Assembly: GCA_017562135.1 (NCBI GenBank) | Contig: QEYB01001312.1 | Span: 1,302,001 to 1,366,000 of the forward strand | DNA: 64,000 bases | Origin: Dipylidium caninum | Lineage: Eukaryota > Platyhelminthes > Cestoda > Cyclophyllidea > Dipylidiidae | Reading direction: 5' to 3' | Shown here: positions 12,601-25,000 of the stretch, in pieces | How positions within the stretch are numbered: position 1 is the stretch's first letter | Layout of the letters: each line of letters starts with the position of its first letter | The notes under the pieces: model-generated | What the model was told of the DNA's origin: nothing | Seen by the model: only the letters and a program-made list of their open reading frames with translations | Databases searched by the model: none | Program-made: the position numbers and the translations under genes

Positions 12601-15600
12601 GACACCAAGTGCAGCGAAGGGAATCAACTCCACGAAGTGCCAAGCGGTGTCATGATCCACCGAGAGGAGGATAAGGTGTTCCTCGCCGAAGGGATTCAAC
12701 GCCCTCGCCACGTAGGCTGCCGCGAGAGCGCAGAAGAAAGAGCGGAAGAGGGTTTTGGCGGGGAAATAGTAACTGGCTACTTCAAGGGAAAAGAGTACGC
12801 CGCCGATCGGCGCGCCAAAACACGCGCCAATGCCGCCTGCTACTGCTGCCGAGATGAGCTGAGGAAAAGACAGGAGGGAGAGACGCGTGAGTTCGTCCCG
12901 TAGAACTACGGGTCATAATAAGTCAGTTCACAATGATTTCTTTTTACAGAACCCCAATCAAAGGTGTAATAAAGCCACAGTTTGTAATAATTTGCGCGAT
13001 TTAATTTCAATGCGTTTTCTGCTGTCAAAACCCACCTCGCGGGTTTTGGAGGGATTAAGGCCATACTTGGGGAAGAAGCGAGCAAGGAGGTTGGCACAAC
13101 AAGCGCCAACATGCACCATTGGTCCATCGTTGCCGATGCAGAGACCAGTGGAGACGGAGAGAATGAGACCGGCTACTTTGACGATAAGCGTCCAAGCACC
13201 GAGGAAGTTGCGAATGACGAAACCGCCCAGGATTGTCTTTACCTCAGCGATACCGCTGCCTGTAAGCGAGCATTTAAATAGAGCTCAGCAAGGAGACCCA
13301 CCATTTCCAACGCTTCCACACGCACCAAACGCCTACTTTTCATTTCAGACTGCACGCGACTAGTATTGTTGTCCATGAATTTGAATTAGCAGGGATGAGA
13401 TAGAACAATTACTATTTTGACCTCGTGAAAGGCGTAATGGATGGATGGATGCTTATTTTGTCGAACCTGAACTCAGTTTAACATGAACGGTGCTTGCGAA
13501 CCCGCAGGAATCATTGTCAGGGTTCTTAAGACAAGTAAATTTGTTGGCTGATTTGCACCTGTCTACTTCTGAAACGAGCATTGGAGCGATCGCGGTATCC
13601 CCCTCCTCAGGAGGCGGATGTCAAGTTCAATCATAAAAAGGACAGGACAGAGGTGGAGATTGAATAGCGAATACAAAGAACTTCTGAAAAGGGAAGACTG
13701 GTAAAAATTTGCCCCCTCCTTCCATTGTCATGCACCAAAAGCTGCTGTTACTACCGGCGAAGAACACATTAAATGAATAACCGCGGTAAGAGAAGGCAGC
13801 AGTGACGGTATCCGCGTTCATCGCAAAATTGACTCTAACGGCATGTTCACTCATGAAAACTATGAACTCATGCACTTAATAGTGCTTGCTGCTCTTTTTA
13901 AACAAAAAACCCTAATAGGGCGTTGGTATACAGGGAGAATGGAAAAAACAGTGCTGCTACAGCAATTTATGCGGAGAAGATAGTAAGAACGTAAGCTCAT
14001 CATCGGCGCGAGACTCCTCTTCTAATTCCTCAAATAACACCGAATCGGTGGAAGGCATTTTGCTGGACGGGGCAGGCGGCAAATCCCAGTCTCGATTGTT
14101 AGAACAGCCACTCCTGCTTCCCAAGTTGCCTACCCGCCAGACTTGTTGGAATGAGTAGCATCACTGTAAACCGCATTGTTAGGCGTTCCGATAAAGTAAA
14201 GCACCAACTTCGTCGGATTTTAAAAAAGTGGTGAAAATAACAGCTCCAGCGCCTTCTTTTACACACTGTCAAAACAGAGCAGCACCTACGCTGAGAGAGT
14301 GTGTAGGTGGCAGAATAAACGTTCAAAACGAGTAGAATTTGCTCATCTTAAATGATTCGTCACACGAGTAGCCGCCGTGAATGGACTGAATTGCAGTCAT
14401 ACGAAGTAAGAAGTAGGTAGTACTTTAAGCTTACTTATTAGAGGAAAATTTATACTTCACCCCAAAAGCCCTCTTTGTGACAGCAAACACAATCCAAGAT
14501 CTGAGTGAAACAGACAAACAAATGATATCAAAGAAGCGAACCGGAAAACAAGCCTGCGCCGGTCTAAGTCAAATGTCGGCATTCCTATGCTACTAGCCTT
14601 AGGAGACCAGAAAAACAGTCGACATTTTATTTAAGATCCCTTCACGTCTTCAACTGAAATTGCAGAGAAGGGCAGGGAAGCAAACAATATTAACCTCGTA
14701 AGGGAGCAAATTGAGCCTTTTACATGAGAAGACATTAAACAAAAATTCTCATATGATTTAAACCGGATTCTGACCACTTTGGCACGGTAAAGCACCGGAC
14801 CCAGGTCTGGAGCAGAAGCCCACACACACACACATGTGTGTGTGTGTGCGTAAATAAGGAAAAATGTTTGAAACGATTAATTATAGAAGAAGGTTAGTGA
14901 TGGCTCAACGCCACGGCTACTTTGCACTTGGAACAGCTTTCCAAGGTCTTCATCTCCACTCGCATGGAATGAACTTCATTTTAACATGCTACCTGAGATA
15001 GGACATCAATATCAACTGAAAAAAAAACATCCTCAAGGTGCAAATGATCTTTGAAATTCATAAAATTGTCAGTAAGTGTGTGGGGGACACTGAACGACCG
15101 ATACATTCTGGTGACCGAGGGATGAGGGGACGAGAGAAATTAAAGGGTTAAAGCTCAGGTTTAAAAATAGCAGGTAGACCAACCTTTACAAGTGGAACTT
15201 GCCCAGATCTCAACCAAGAGTGACTGAATTAATTGGACAGAAAATACAGCGGAAGAATTGTGATGATTTCCGCAAAAAGTAGAGAAAATTCAATTTAATA
15301 ACAACCCGTAGGCTTTCGACACTCCTTAAAAAACCAACTCTAGAGTTAAGTATACAGTGATGAATTTGTGATGAATGGGTTGAAAAGATGCTTGGCGCTT
15401 AGGCGAAATGAACATTTCACATCCCAGGAAGTCGGCCTTGAGGCGAAGATTGCAGTTAAGCAAGGTCGCAAGGGAAAAGGATAGGCGGGCGAGGACTTAC
15501 CAGCAGCAGATGGCGCGAGGAAGAAGACGAGGGCCGCGCACAGACCCGCCATGCCCACGGCGACGAGGACATAGACCATCCAGCCTAGTATGAAGGCGCC

Positions 15601-18600
15601 CACGTGCTCCAGATCGCCGTCATAGCTCGTCAGTAGACGCTCCCAAGAATACCACTGCAAGACAAGAAATTGTTTCTTTTTAACTTATTCTTGTGTGTGA
15701 GCCACCTCTAGCCCGCTTTTGAGTTAGACGGTGTAGATCAAGGATTCAGCCTCGTGTCCAGTATTTTTCCTCAGACAGCCAGCCAAACCAAAGTACCAAT
15801 GAATTTAAACGTGTAGAACAAATGGGCGAAGCATAGTGACCGACAGAACGAAACCTCACTTAGAGAAAGGACTATGTTCCAAACAAAACCCAAGAGGGCC
15901 TATCAATGAACTTGGGAAAAATGTAGTGTTTACTGTCGAGTGTAACAGACTTATGACTATTTCATTTCTTCCATTTAGATTCTACGCCAGTTGCACCGTC
16001 CTCTATTCACTACAACTCAAACAATGCTTGCCACAAACAAGAAAGCGCAGTCGTAAACGCCGCGCACCAAAAACCAAAAATGTAATTAAACAAGACTTCA
16101 CAGTAACATAGTTTATCATTAAAATATTGTTAGTAACTTGTTACACAAATCGCAGCATTTTTGGGAATCCCAGTCATGAAAGTGTCATAAGGGGGATAGA
16201 ACCGTAACCGAAGAAGAATTTAACGTGTGGACTGTAACCAGCGAGGGCCTGTAGCACAATGAGATTCTACAAATCTACGCAATTAAATCAAACTTTTAGG
16301 GGAATGAGGTAGCTAATTATAACCCAATTATGCCACACAGTGACGCAACGAATATCTCCCCCAGCTAGGTTACTGCTCCAGCTTAAAGCTGTCGTTTGCC
16401 GTAACGCAAGGAGTGCGAAAGATCTCTGGCGTAACCAAATAGTAAGGATAACAAGATGATTTACTCAAAACACCTTAGAGGGAGTCAGGTAAATGGCTTT
16501 GGTGTGAATATGTATAACGACCTGGATAAAAGTCCTGAAGAATAATACTTCGAAAAAAGTGGGAAATACGGAAATCATACAGTGACCAGTGCGTCGGGGT
16601 AGTCAGTTGGGAAGAAGTAAAATGACGATGAAGTGAAAAGCACATACTAAAATACTGTGTTATGTGTATGCACCACGTGTACCACCACAATGATTTTGCC
16701 GTCTTTTCAAACTGAAATTCGTACTAACCGAGAGTAGTTTACTCTTGCGACTTCCTTCATTGACGTCATCAAATAACTTCACCATTTGATAAGTAACTAC
16801 CGCGGAACAGACACCGCACGGGACAGACAAAGGTTAGAACATGACAATGAATTTATGCATATATGCAGTGATTCCACCCTTAGCGATTCAGCACCCCTGT
16901 TGCGCACATGAAAGGAGAATTTACGTTGAAAGCACTCCCGAAAGAGGTCAATAGGTAGGAGTAGATTCAAAATACCGCTTCTATTTGCTGTCAGCAGAAA
17001 AGAGGAAGTGATCAAACGCGAATTATATGAATAGATTTGCGTGACAACCCGCACAAGCAAAACAATATCATAGCCCCGGTAAAAACTTATATGCGCGTGA
17101 AGGGCACTGAGCAGAGAACAGTTACTCCATTACTGAAGACGTCAGAAAAAAAACCGGATAAAACTAACATGCATGAGGGGAATATACAAATGAAAGACTT
17201 GAATAAATAAAGTGAATGAACTGTTGGCAAAGACGTGACATAAGAGCTGTGGAGGATTGAACAAAAATTACGACAACAAAAATTATGAACAAACCTGTTC
17301 GCAAGAGTAGAATCCGAAGGCTGCTTGAGCTCCACTACCTGCAATGTGTGGGTGGACGAGCTCTTTCGTTGTGATATTCACTGTCGTCGTCAAGTTCATG
17401 ATGGCTGCATCTGATGCGGAAGTGGAATTGCCGTCAGCAGCCGCAGTGCTAACATTATTGTGGGTGGAGGATGGAGAACCGTAAAGAGGCGAAAAAATTG
17501 TCATATTGTAAGACCAGCAGCACTGCTCACGGTTGAACCATAGCTGATCGCGACACACACCCTCCTTCAGGCTGGAGAGCCAACTTATTCCAATATCCAC
17601 TATCACCGCGAATATGCCCACCAAGGCGCCAATCAAGCCCACACAGATCCAACCAGAGCTCGAATCCCAAAGGAGTAGGAAACGGCCCAGAAGTGAATAC
17701 TATAAGACAGACGAGGTTCCAAGTTACATGGCCTCACATTTCAAAAAACAACGTTTAACATAAGAAGTATGTTTATTTGGCTTGCGCCAAGTGCTCGTTA
17801 GTAACCGCATTTATTTATGTGCCGGAGTTCCGTTAGAAAGTCCATATTCCCTACCATCGTATATACCCATATGAGTAAATTGTCAGTTGCAAAAATATTT
17901 GCTAACGATGCACAACCTCTTATGATGAAGGAAAACCCGGAAAATCAAAGGAAAATAGTATTACTGGAACAATTTGCTCAGATAGTTAGGTCCCAAAAAA
18001 AATCACCTAAATAGGGAAAGCATAAAAATTCAGCCCAGACTGATTAAGGAAACGACGCATTTTTTCAAACGAATCACGTCAGTCAAGCTCTTTTTCGCAT
18101 CATAAAAATCTTCTTCATTCGAACACCTACACAAGATATGCTTTACTAAAAGTAGTTTAACCAACGAGGATCCAACTTGCTCACATCTTATGCTCTCAAT
18201 TGCCGCGAACGTGACCCCATGGATGTGGACGATATCAAGATAAAGACAATAAACTCTAGATATTGCTTGCCACAAAAAACAAAAATTTCTTCGTCTGGCG
18301 GGTACAGATTGCATTTTATCCGTATCAGGATTTTAACCGTGACAGAAAGTGAATTAGGTCTAACTTGAAGCGCCGATTTAGATCATAAATGACTACACAA
18401 TGGATCGAGGAACGGCGGAGTGATTTCTGTTTTGGTTTAGCAGTAACGCAGAAAGTAAGCCTGAGTAATAAGCATAGACCTTTTCAACTAAGGGCAAGTT
18501 ACAACAAATATCCTAACGGGAAAAGGTTTTTGTTCCAAGAAATTATGCGATTAATAATGATAAAGCAGTATCCTTATAAGTCAAATAAGCTCTGTGAAGT

Positions 18601-20233
18601 CAAAACTTGTCACAACCGATCTATATCAAGTAACTTCGATCTGTCACAGAATGCAAAAAATATAAATGTGTGACTGGCAAATGCATGCCTAGACGACAGG
18701 ACTGTGTATCATCTTTTCCACTTCTGAACGAAAAATAACCAGTTACATTGGAAATCTCGGGTAAAGCTGTGGTGAAGAAAGTATATAAATTGGGCGACTA
18801 AAGCATCAAAACAAAATTTGAAACGCAATGGATTATAGCATATAGGTTGAAGACGCAGAAGTGTAAATTCTACGTGTTGCTGTAAGATGAGAACGATAAC
18901 AAGACCGATACTTTACTACTATTGTTTTGTAAGGTCATTAGTCTTTAAAAAAGGCAATGTTTTAAAGGATAAAAATGATAAGAAACCTTAGCACGCTGCT
19001 CCATACGAGAACGCCTATCACTATCCGCATTAAGATCCTTAACCCAATCCACAGTGTCATATTCATCGTAGCTGCTCCTTTGAGTCTTGCACTCGTCGTT
19101 AGGTAACGCAGAACTTGAGGCTTGTGGACACTCATTAGAATCCTTCTCTTCGGGGTCTGCAGCAGGAAAGCAATAAAAGCGAATAAACTGTAAAATTTGC
19201 ACTGTGTATGGGCTCAAAAAAGGCAATAAAAGCGCACAAAGATAGAAAATCGGGACCCAGAGAGTGACAAGTGTGGAAGAGGATTTAAGTGAGAAAATTA
19301 AGGTAAAGCGAGACACTGTCAGAAAAGTGAACACGACTAGGAGGCGGAGAAGAGGGTGGAAAGGGGGAACAGAGGGCACCTACCAAATGTGCTTAAGCGC
19401 ACGTAACCGCGGGGATTGGTTAGGGAATATATCCCTAGCAGATGCTCTGTTGAATTGTCTTGTGGAAAAAAGGGCTCAAATTAGAACGCTAGTCGACACG
19501 TTTAGGTAGGTAGGTGAAGCAGATATATGTTGGTGAAAGTGATAAGCAAACTGGGATTAATAGGGAAATAAAAGAAGTGGCGAGTCTTTGTAATGATCAA
19601 GGCCTTAGAGAAGAATTGAAATGAGGATTTATTTAGAGTTAGACCTATTTAAATAGGTTTCCAAAAGAATGTATTTCTGCCCTTCGGGAAATAATGGAAT
19701 ATTTCCAATGTCCCAATGATCACAAGGGAATACAACGACAGAGTACAACGAAATTTTACTCATTATGACTAGATTAGATTGAATTTTTAAGTTTGATTAA
19801 TAATTGGAAAGCAAACCAAAGTTTTTCAAGGGTTTAACATTACGATAACAATTTAACCTTGACAGCATGAACTCGAGTATACATAAATATTAGTTAAGAG
19901 TTAGCACCACAATCGATTTGGACTTGAAATTTAAGGTAAATTTTATATAATTAACAGCTAAAAGCTAACAACAGACAAGTAAAGAAGGATATTAAGAACG
20001 CGAAAGGCATGAAGAAAGTGGACATCAGAAGAGAAATAATGAAGAGATAAGAATTGTGATTTAATAGAAGTCTATTACAAAAAATGGGAGGTTATGTTGC
20101 TTAGAATCAATAAATAATATTCCCTGAAAAAGCAAAAATCTCGGGACATACCTGAGCACGTGGGGGTCACATTGGATAATGACATGTACTGTCGAGGGAA
20201 GCTGACATCAAGCATTTCCTCATCAGACGCCAT
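3654..20233 (-). CDS. CLCN3: CLC-family chloride channel/transporter, CLC-3/4/5 group, 14 exons
   Basis: Exons: 20233-20152, 19156-18987, 17699-17295, 15654-15501, 13259-13036, 12858-12595, 11684-11473, 10438-10237, 6788-6574, 5602-5423, 4809-4643, 4126-3978, 3893-3799, 3711-3654. They sum to 2,577 nt, 858 residues with no frame break. The N-terminal [12 protein letters not shown] and the CRDQLW/QCCW segment identify the CLC-3/4/5 group, which are normally endosomal Cl-/H+ exchangers. Pore motifs are GSGIAE (271-276), GNDGPMVH (313-320), [18 protein letters not shown] (360-377) and [11 protein letters not shown] with the pore Tyr 614. Two cytoplasmic CBS domains follow (about 700-760 and 795-856), ending in the usual ITKKDVLRF. 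The family's gating Glu is Asp315 here, the proton Glu is Val372, and GSGIP is GSGIA. The loop at about 145-215 is long and has several N-glycosylation sequons. The largest intron is 10236-6789. Whether this protein is an exchanger or a channel is open. Confidence 0.95.
4644..11472 (-). other. Long CLC introns with C/T-rich (G-rich on the other strand) tracts
   Basis: The introns between CLC exons 7-11 hold no second gene that I can support. Notable low-complexity stretches are the C-runs at 5357-5419, just past the 5' splice site of exon 10; the purine tract at 6867-6900; and the C-run near 7480-7499. The remaining open frames, such as 7604-7909 on the minus strand, lack splice sites or family motifs. 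Confidence 0.4.
5357..5419 (-). repeat. C-rich tract: G-rich on the CLC transcript, beside a 5' splice site
   Basis: Runs of up to nine or ten C on the plus strand, so the CLC pre-mRNA carries matching G-runs starting two bases after the exon 10 donor (5422-5421). G-runs near donors can act as splicing enhancers or fold as quadruplexes. This is a sequence observation only. Confidence 0.6.
14821..14848. repeat. Perfect (CA)7(TG)7 inverted repeat
   Basis: A run of CA dinucleotides flips into TG dinucleotides at its centre, giving a 28-base perfect palindrome inside CLC intron 4. Such a sequence can form a cruciform or Z-DNA. It looks like a microsatellite inversion rather than a protein-binding site. 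Confidence 0.85.
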
Positions 20234-21514
20234 TTTATGGCGTCTCAAGAACTTAAATACTCGCGGAATTTTTACAGATGGGTTTCAACTAAAAGACATA
20301 CAAACTGAGGCTAAATCAAAGTAAACTACTATCGTAGCAAATACTGGGAGGATGCAAATTGATCAAAAAATAAGTAAGCGGGCCAATAATGGTATATAAA
20401 TAAGGAGATTAGATATACGTAAAAAAATGACATGTACATTAATATAGAAGGATTGGGTGAAACGACTTGATGACTAACGCGGTCGTATTTATATCGGTAG
20501 CGTTAAAAAAAACAGAACGTTCCGAGGGAAAGTGTGACGATGTTATTATTTTACATGAGCGATACAGATGCACGCCAAAAGGATGATAAATTAATAAGGT
20601 GCACAAAGGATAAAAAACATATATAGGCTTTGAAAAGGTTCAGCAAAGTGACGCCTGAAATCGCTGCGTTCGAAGTTAAAAGTCATAATTTACGCAAATC
20701 GTTACAGGTACCGCAAGAAGATAGCAAATTCACATCAATCACAAAGAAAAATGAGGGCAAAAAAGCCTTCAGCCGACCTCCAGACGTAAACGAGCACCAA
20801 GAAAGCCTTCACGGTTCCTGGTAGCACAATCAAACAAAAAATTGTTTCCAAGAAATTGCGTATTTCAACGTAAGCTAAAATACAACGTTGTTTAGTATAA
20901 GAAATAAATTATCGTTGCGAGAAGTTTTTTGTTTTCAATTGTGAAACGAGTTGTTTATATTTGTGAATGTGACGCCTTGGGAGCTTTTAGAGCAGGTGCG
21001 CACGTTGAAGTAAACGTTGACTGTTAATATTTCTTATACCTCGTACTTTGATACAATGTAAAATCTAGCTTTAGGCATAATCTTTTAAGTGCCTACCGTT
21101 TACTTGCGGAATCAACAAATCGACTGTCATACTGCTGTTCTCACACTCATATGGATTTTAACCAGTGCATTATACGTTCTTAATCGGTCTTGTTGACACA
21201 CCAGATACTTACCGTGCATGTAATAAAACAATGCCAAGAACCTGTTATGATTAAAAGCAGCCAAAATACATTTCTGTGACTATAGCTATGGTGCATCACA
21301 TTAAGTTTGTTAAAATTACTGCTGACGCATTCCGCCCCATCTAAAGTGGGTCCTCGAACGTTCGCGCCTTATCCTAATCCCTGTGATAAGTTCAAATTCC
21401 CATCGTTACTGGGCGGTTTTTCATCATACATAGGACACCCAAAACACTTTTTAGTAGCGCTAACTCGCAGAATCGTTAACTAACGACCCTACCTGTATTT
21501 TGCTGACTTTACAG
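20234..21514. other. Divergent AT-rich region between CLC and BAF starts
   Basis: This 1.28-kb region should contain the promoters of the CLC gene (minus) and the BAF gene (plus). A 64-codon frame at 20630-20824 has no family resemblance and was not accepted. The region is AT-rich, with no repeat or RNA gene seen. A 3' splice site (gctgactttacag) ends exactly at the BAF start codon. Confidence 0.45.
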
Positions 21515-21786
21515 ATGTCGACGTCTCAGAAACACCGCAACTTTATCTCTGAACCTATCGGAGACAAGACCGTTTTTGAGTTACCCGGTGTTGGTGAGGT
21601 TCTCGGGCAGAAACTGAAGAAATGTGGTTACTGCAAGGCATACAATGTGCTGGGTCAGTACTTGCTTTTAAACAAGGACGAAGAACTTTTCATCGACTGG
21701 ATGAAACTCACATCCTCTGCCAACATGAAACAGGCAAAGATTGTTTCGACGCTCTTGATAGTTGGTGTTCCGCTTTTATGCAGTGA
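21515..21786 (+). CDS. BANF1: Barrier-to-autointegration factor (BAF), one-base frame break near the C-terminus
   Basis: Small DNA-bridging chromatin protein that binds LEM-domain proteins and lamin at the nuclear envelope. The start [10 protein letters not shown] matches the conserved BAF N-terminus, whose Ser/Thr residues at 2-4 are the VRK kinase sites. The helix-hairpin-helix region reads [14 protein letters not shown], followed by [11 protein letters not shown] and LFIDWMK. After codon 74 the frame runs into unrelated sequence. One frame back, from 21739, it reads [15 protein letters not shown] and stops at 21784-21786, matching the conserved Cys-Phe...Trp-Cys...Ala-Phe tail. With one extra A in the run at 21736-21738 the protein would be 90 residues, against 89 in vertebrates. 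The ATG lies immediately after a 3' splice site, so the transcript is probably trans-spliced or has a 5' UTR intron. It converges with SRP72, 227 bp away. Confidence 0.9.
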
Positions 21787-22013
21787 TATCATCTCTCCGC
21801 TCACTGTTGCCTTCGTGGACACTTGTACGTTTTCACCTACGAACCCATTCATACATGCGTCTCCCAATACATTTACATCTCAAAGTATTTTAGTAAGCAG
21901 GGCATCGCGGGTTTTTCTCCGTAGTTAAACTTGAAAGTATTTCAAAACTCATAGTAGCAAGTACCCAATCACCTGTTTGATATATTAACGCATTATAAGT
22001 GTGGAACGGGGCG

Positions 22014-25000
22014 CTAGCGCTTTTTGCCTTTCTTGCCTTTGTGGGGTTTGTTTTGTTGTGGGCGACGTTGAACCTTTGCGAGAGCTCCTGGGGCGCTAGA
22101 TTCTGCGCTTGGCGGCGTTGACGTTGCGGGAGCGCTTTTGTTACCCATGTCTCTGAAATTAAAAAAAATAATCGAAGTCCCACTTAGTAGCTGACCCTTT
22201 TTAACCGCGTTCTCTGGAAAAAATTCGCCCCGAAAGTAAATTTCATTTCGGTAATGGTGGCCGTGACGGTAACTTGCAGGTTAATCAGGAATATGCCGAA
22301 AAACATCCGCATACTGTCGCATTCCAGAGGACATGAAAGTGATTAGAACCAAGGTTGCATTCCTGGACTGTTTTCTTAGCCTTCTGCTTTTAAAATGAAA
22401 CAAATCCTAGTTTGTAAATTGAAGTCGACAAGGTTTCACGAGCAGTGAGCAAGATATAAAGAGGAGTATCTGGAAAAGTAAGAGCATGCCACAGCAGGAT
22501 TTACGTGTGGTGCATGAAACATTGAAACGTATAAATTGTGTAAATGACCCTCTTATCTGGGCGAAATCAGTCGCCCGATATTGCAATATATGTGAAGTAG
22601 ATTCGTCTATAGGGGTGTGAACAGGCGGGGTTATCAGGGTAGACTTACAGCTCGGGAGCCGCAGAAGATGTGGCACCCTGGGGTCCTCGTTGAAGGTGTG
22701 CGAGCTGGCGCTTATCCCGTCGTTTGCCGCGGTAGCCGGTGCGTTCACGACGAGGCAACCATCGCTCGGGGTCAGGGGGCACGCCTGGCTCATAGTTTTT
22801 GGGTAAACGGATTCGCCGCTTCTTCTTATACTTCTTCGCGGTCTCCTTTCCTCTGCCAGAATCGCCTAACTCATCTCCGCTGGTTTAAAAAAATATCATG
22901 TTATATGACCGCCGATATTTCGGATACAAGTACTGTTATATATACTTGCGTATCATATAATTGTACTTTTATCCGCTTTAGACACTCAACGAAAAGCGGT
23001 AGAGGGCAGTCGAACCGTTTTATGCTGGTATCCTTGAAACTTTGTGAAATAGTTTGTAGAGTTTAGAACTACGAATCTAGAGCCAATCGCAACGGCAACC
23101 TCTCTGTGGACACGCAGCTTTAAATAGCCCTTAGACAACACTAAAATGAAAGGGAAGGGAAACGCTGCATTCAAGACAAAAGCTAGCTCCAAGATGTCCC
23201 AGAAAACTTGTCCTATTGTCTCATGACATTCATTTTATCTCAATTAACTCCAAGTAACTATCCTCTAGTTGTACAAAGAAAATTTTCAATGAGAGCCAGG
23301 TACGGGAAGCGGGATATAATCAGATATGGGTAAATGCCCCAATTCATTACTGGTAAAAATGAATAACATTTGACAAGCTCTTTCCAATTTCCAGCGTCAG
23401 AAAATCGTAACAGAATCCTATCTTGGTAGTGCAAAGTAGCTGCATTGTCAAATCATTTTTATAAATCTCGGCAATTTTCAGTTGTCGATACAATGGAAAA
23501 GGTAAAAATGTGGGTACTCCACAGCAATGTTTATTTGATGCGTGGGAAGACCAGAAATCTCGGTTAAAAACTTCGGTTTCTTCAATTAAGTGATCAGAAC
23601 AAAAAGGGATAAGCAAAGTGATTGCACATGCACTCCGTATAATCTAACACGAGGAACTTCAAAAATGTACGAACGAATGCTCTAGATTTGAAGCTTATCG
23701 TTAGCTGCTGCCATGAACAAACGATTGGTTGCGTAAAATATCTCTTTAAATGCCTCAAAAACAAGATGGAAGTGGATCATCATGACTGTTTAGAAGCCAA
23801 TTACAGCAGTCAAGAATTCGAGATGTAGAAGAAACAAAATACCAGGTGGTGAGCATACCTGGCATCGGTGGACATAAAATGTTTAAAACATTTTGCCTAT
23901 GAAACGAGAGGAATTCGTGCCATTTGAGAGATAGTATAGTCATTTAAGAACAAATTTTAACACAATTTTATTACTCAAGGGGAAAGTAAGAGAGGTCTTT
24001 TCAATACTACCTTAAATTATTAGTTGTGGATTTTGCAAACAGGCGACCAAGCAAAGCAGGAGTCTTCAGTTTTACAAAATGTACTCAAATATCTATGCCA
24101 GTGTGGAGCAACCCAACCCAAACAACGTTGTGAAGAAAGTAAACAATCGGTGTGTTCATAAAGCCGAATATTTTGATTGAAAATGTAAAAGACAACTCAC
24201 CTATGTGGCGTCGGCGCAGCGACCCCTTTGATAATCTTCTTGATGCTTTTTCGATTGTGGAAAAAATTCGATTCCAAAGAGGCGACATTTTCTTCGGAAA
24301 ATTCCTTGAACTCCACCTCTCGACATACTTGATTAGCCTTGGCTGGGTCGAATTTGGAGTAGGTCTGAATTAACAAGGCCAATAAATTCTGTTGTTTTCG
24401 TTCTCGGTCCTCCTGTTCGGACGGATGCTTCTTACCATCGACATTTTTATGCCTCAGAACCTTAAGGCGCTGCTCCAACAGAGGAGCGGCGTCCTCGGCG
24501 AAACCGTGGAGGAGCAAAAAAGCGATACAGCGGAAGAATAGACGATCGTAGTCGATCTTCTAAATGTTCACAAAATGAGGTGACGTCACACTTGAATCCC
24601 TCAGGGTCGTAAAATTTAGCCTCAAACTTATTCCAAGATAATTCGAGAGTTGTTGGTGATGGAGCTTAGAAGTATTTAACGCTTATAGGCGATTGCAGCA
24701 CCTAATACAAATACAACATATATTAGTTGTACTCGATGTGTCATATTGACAACTTTAGCGTAGGTACTTCTAGATTGTTCTCAGCACGGTTGACTTCCCT
24801 ACAATTAGTGGTGTTAGGTGACCGACGACCCCACTTACTATAATAAAGCGTTGGTAAATGGTAATTGCTCTGTTGTTTTGAACAGATTAACTCCTTCATA
24901 TTTAAATTAGTAACAAACGAAATACCACAGCCTCATACAGGCAAAACCGGTATAAAAGATTGAAGTGATAATCTAAAAGGACGGAGTAACGAAAATTATT

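Noticed and set aside
21736..21741. Programmed -1 ribosomal frameshifting at A-AAG in BAF and H2A.X
   Set aside because: Tempting, because both sites share the motif and both conserved tails are in the -1 frame. There is no canonical heptamer or obvious downstream pseudoknot, and two other genes show similar one-base losses at other homopolymers. Sequence error is simpler; kept only as a test in the findings.
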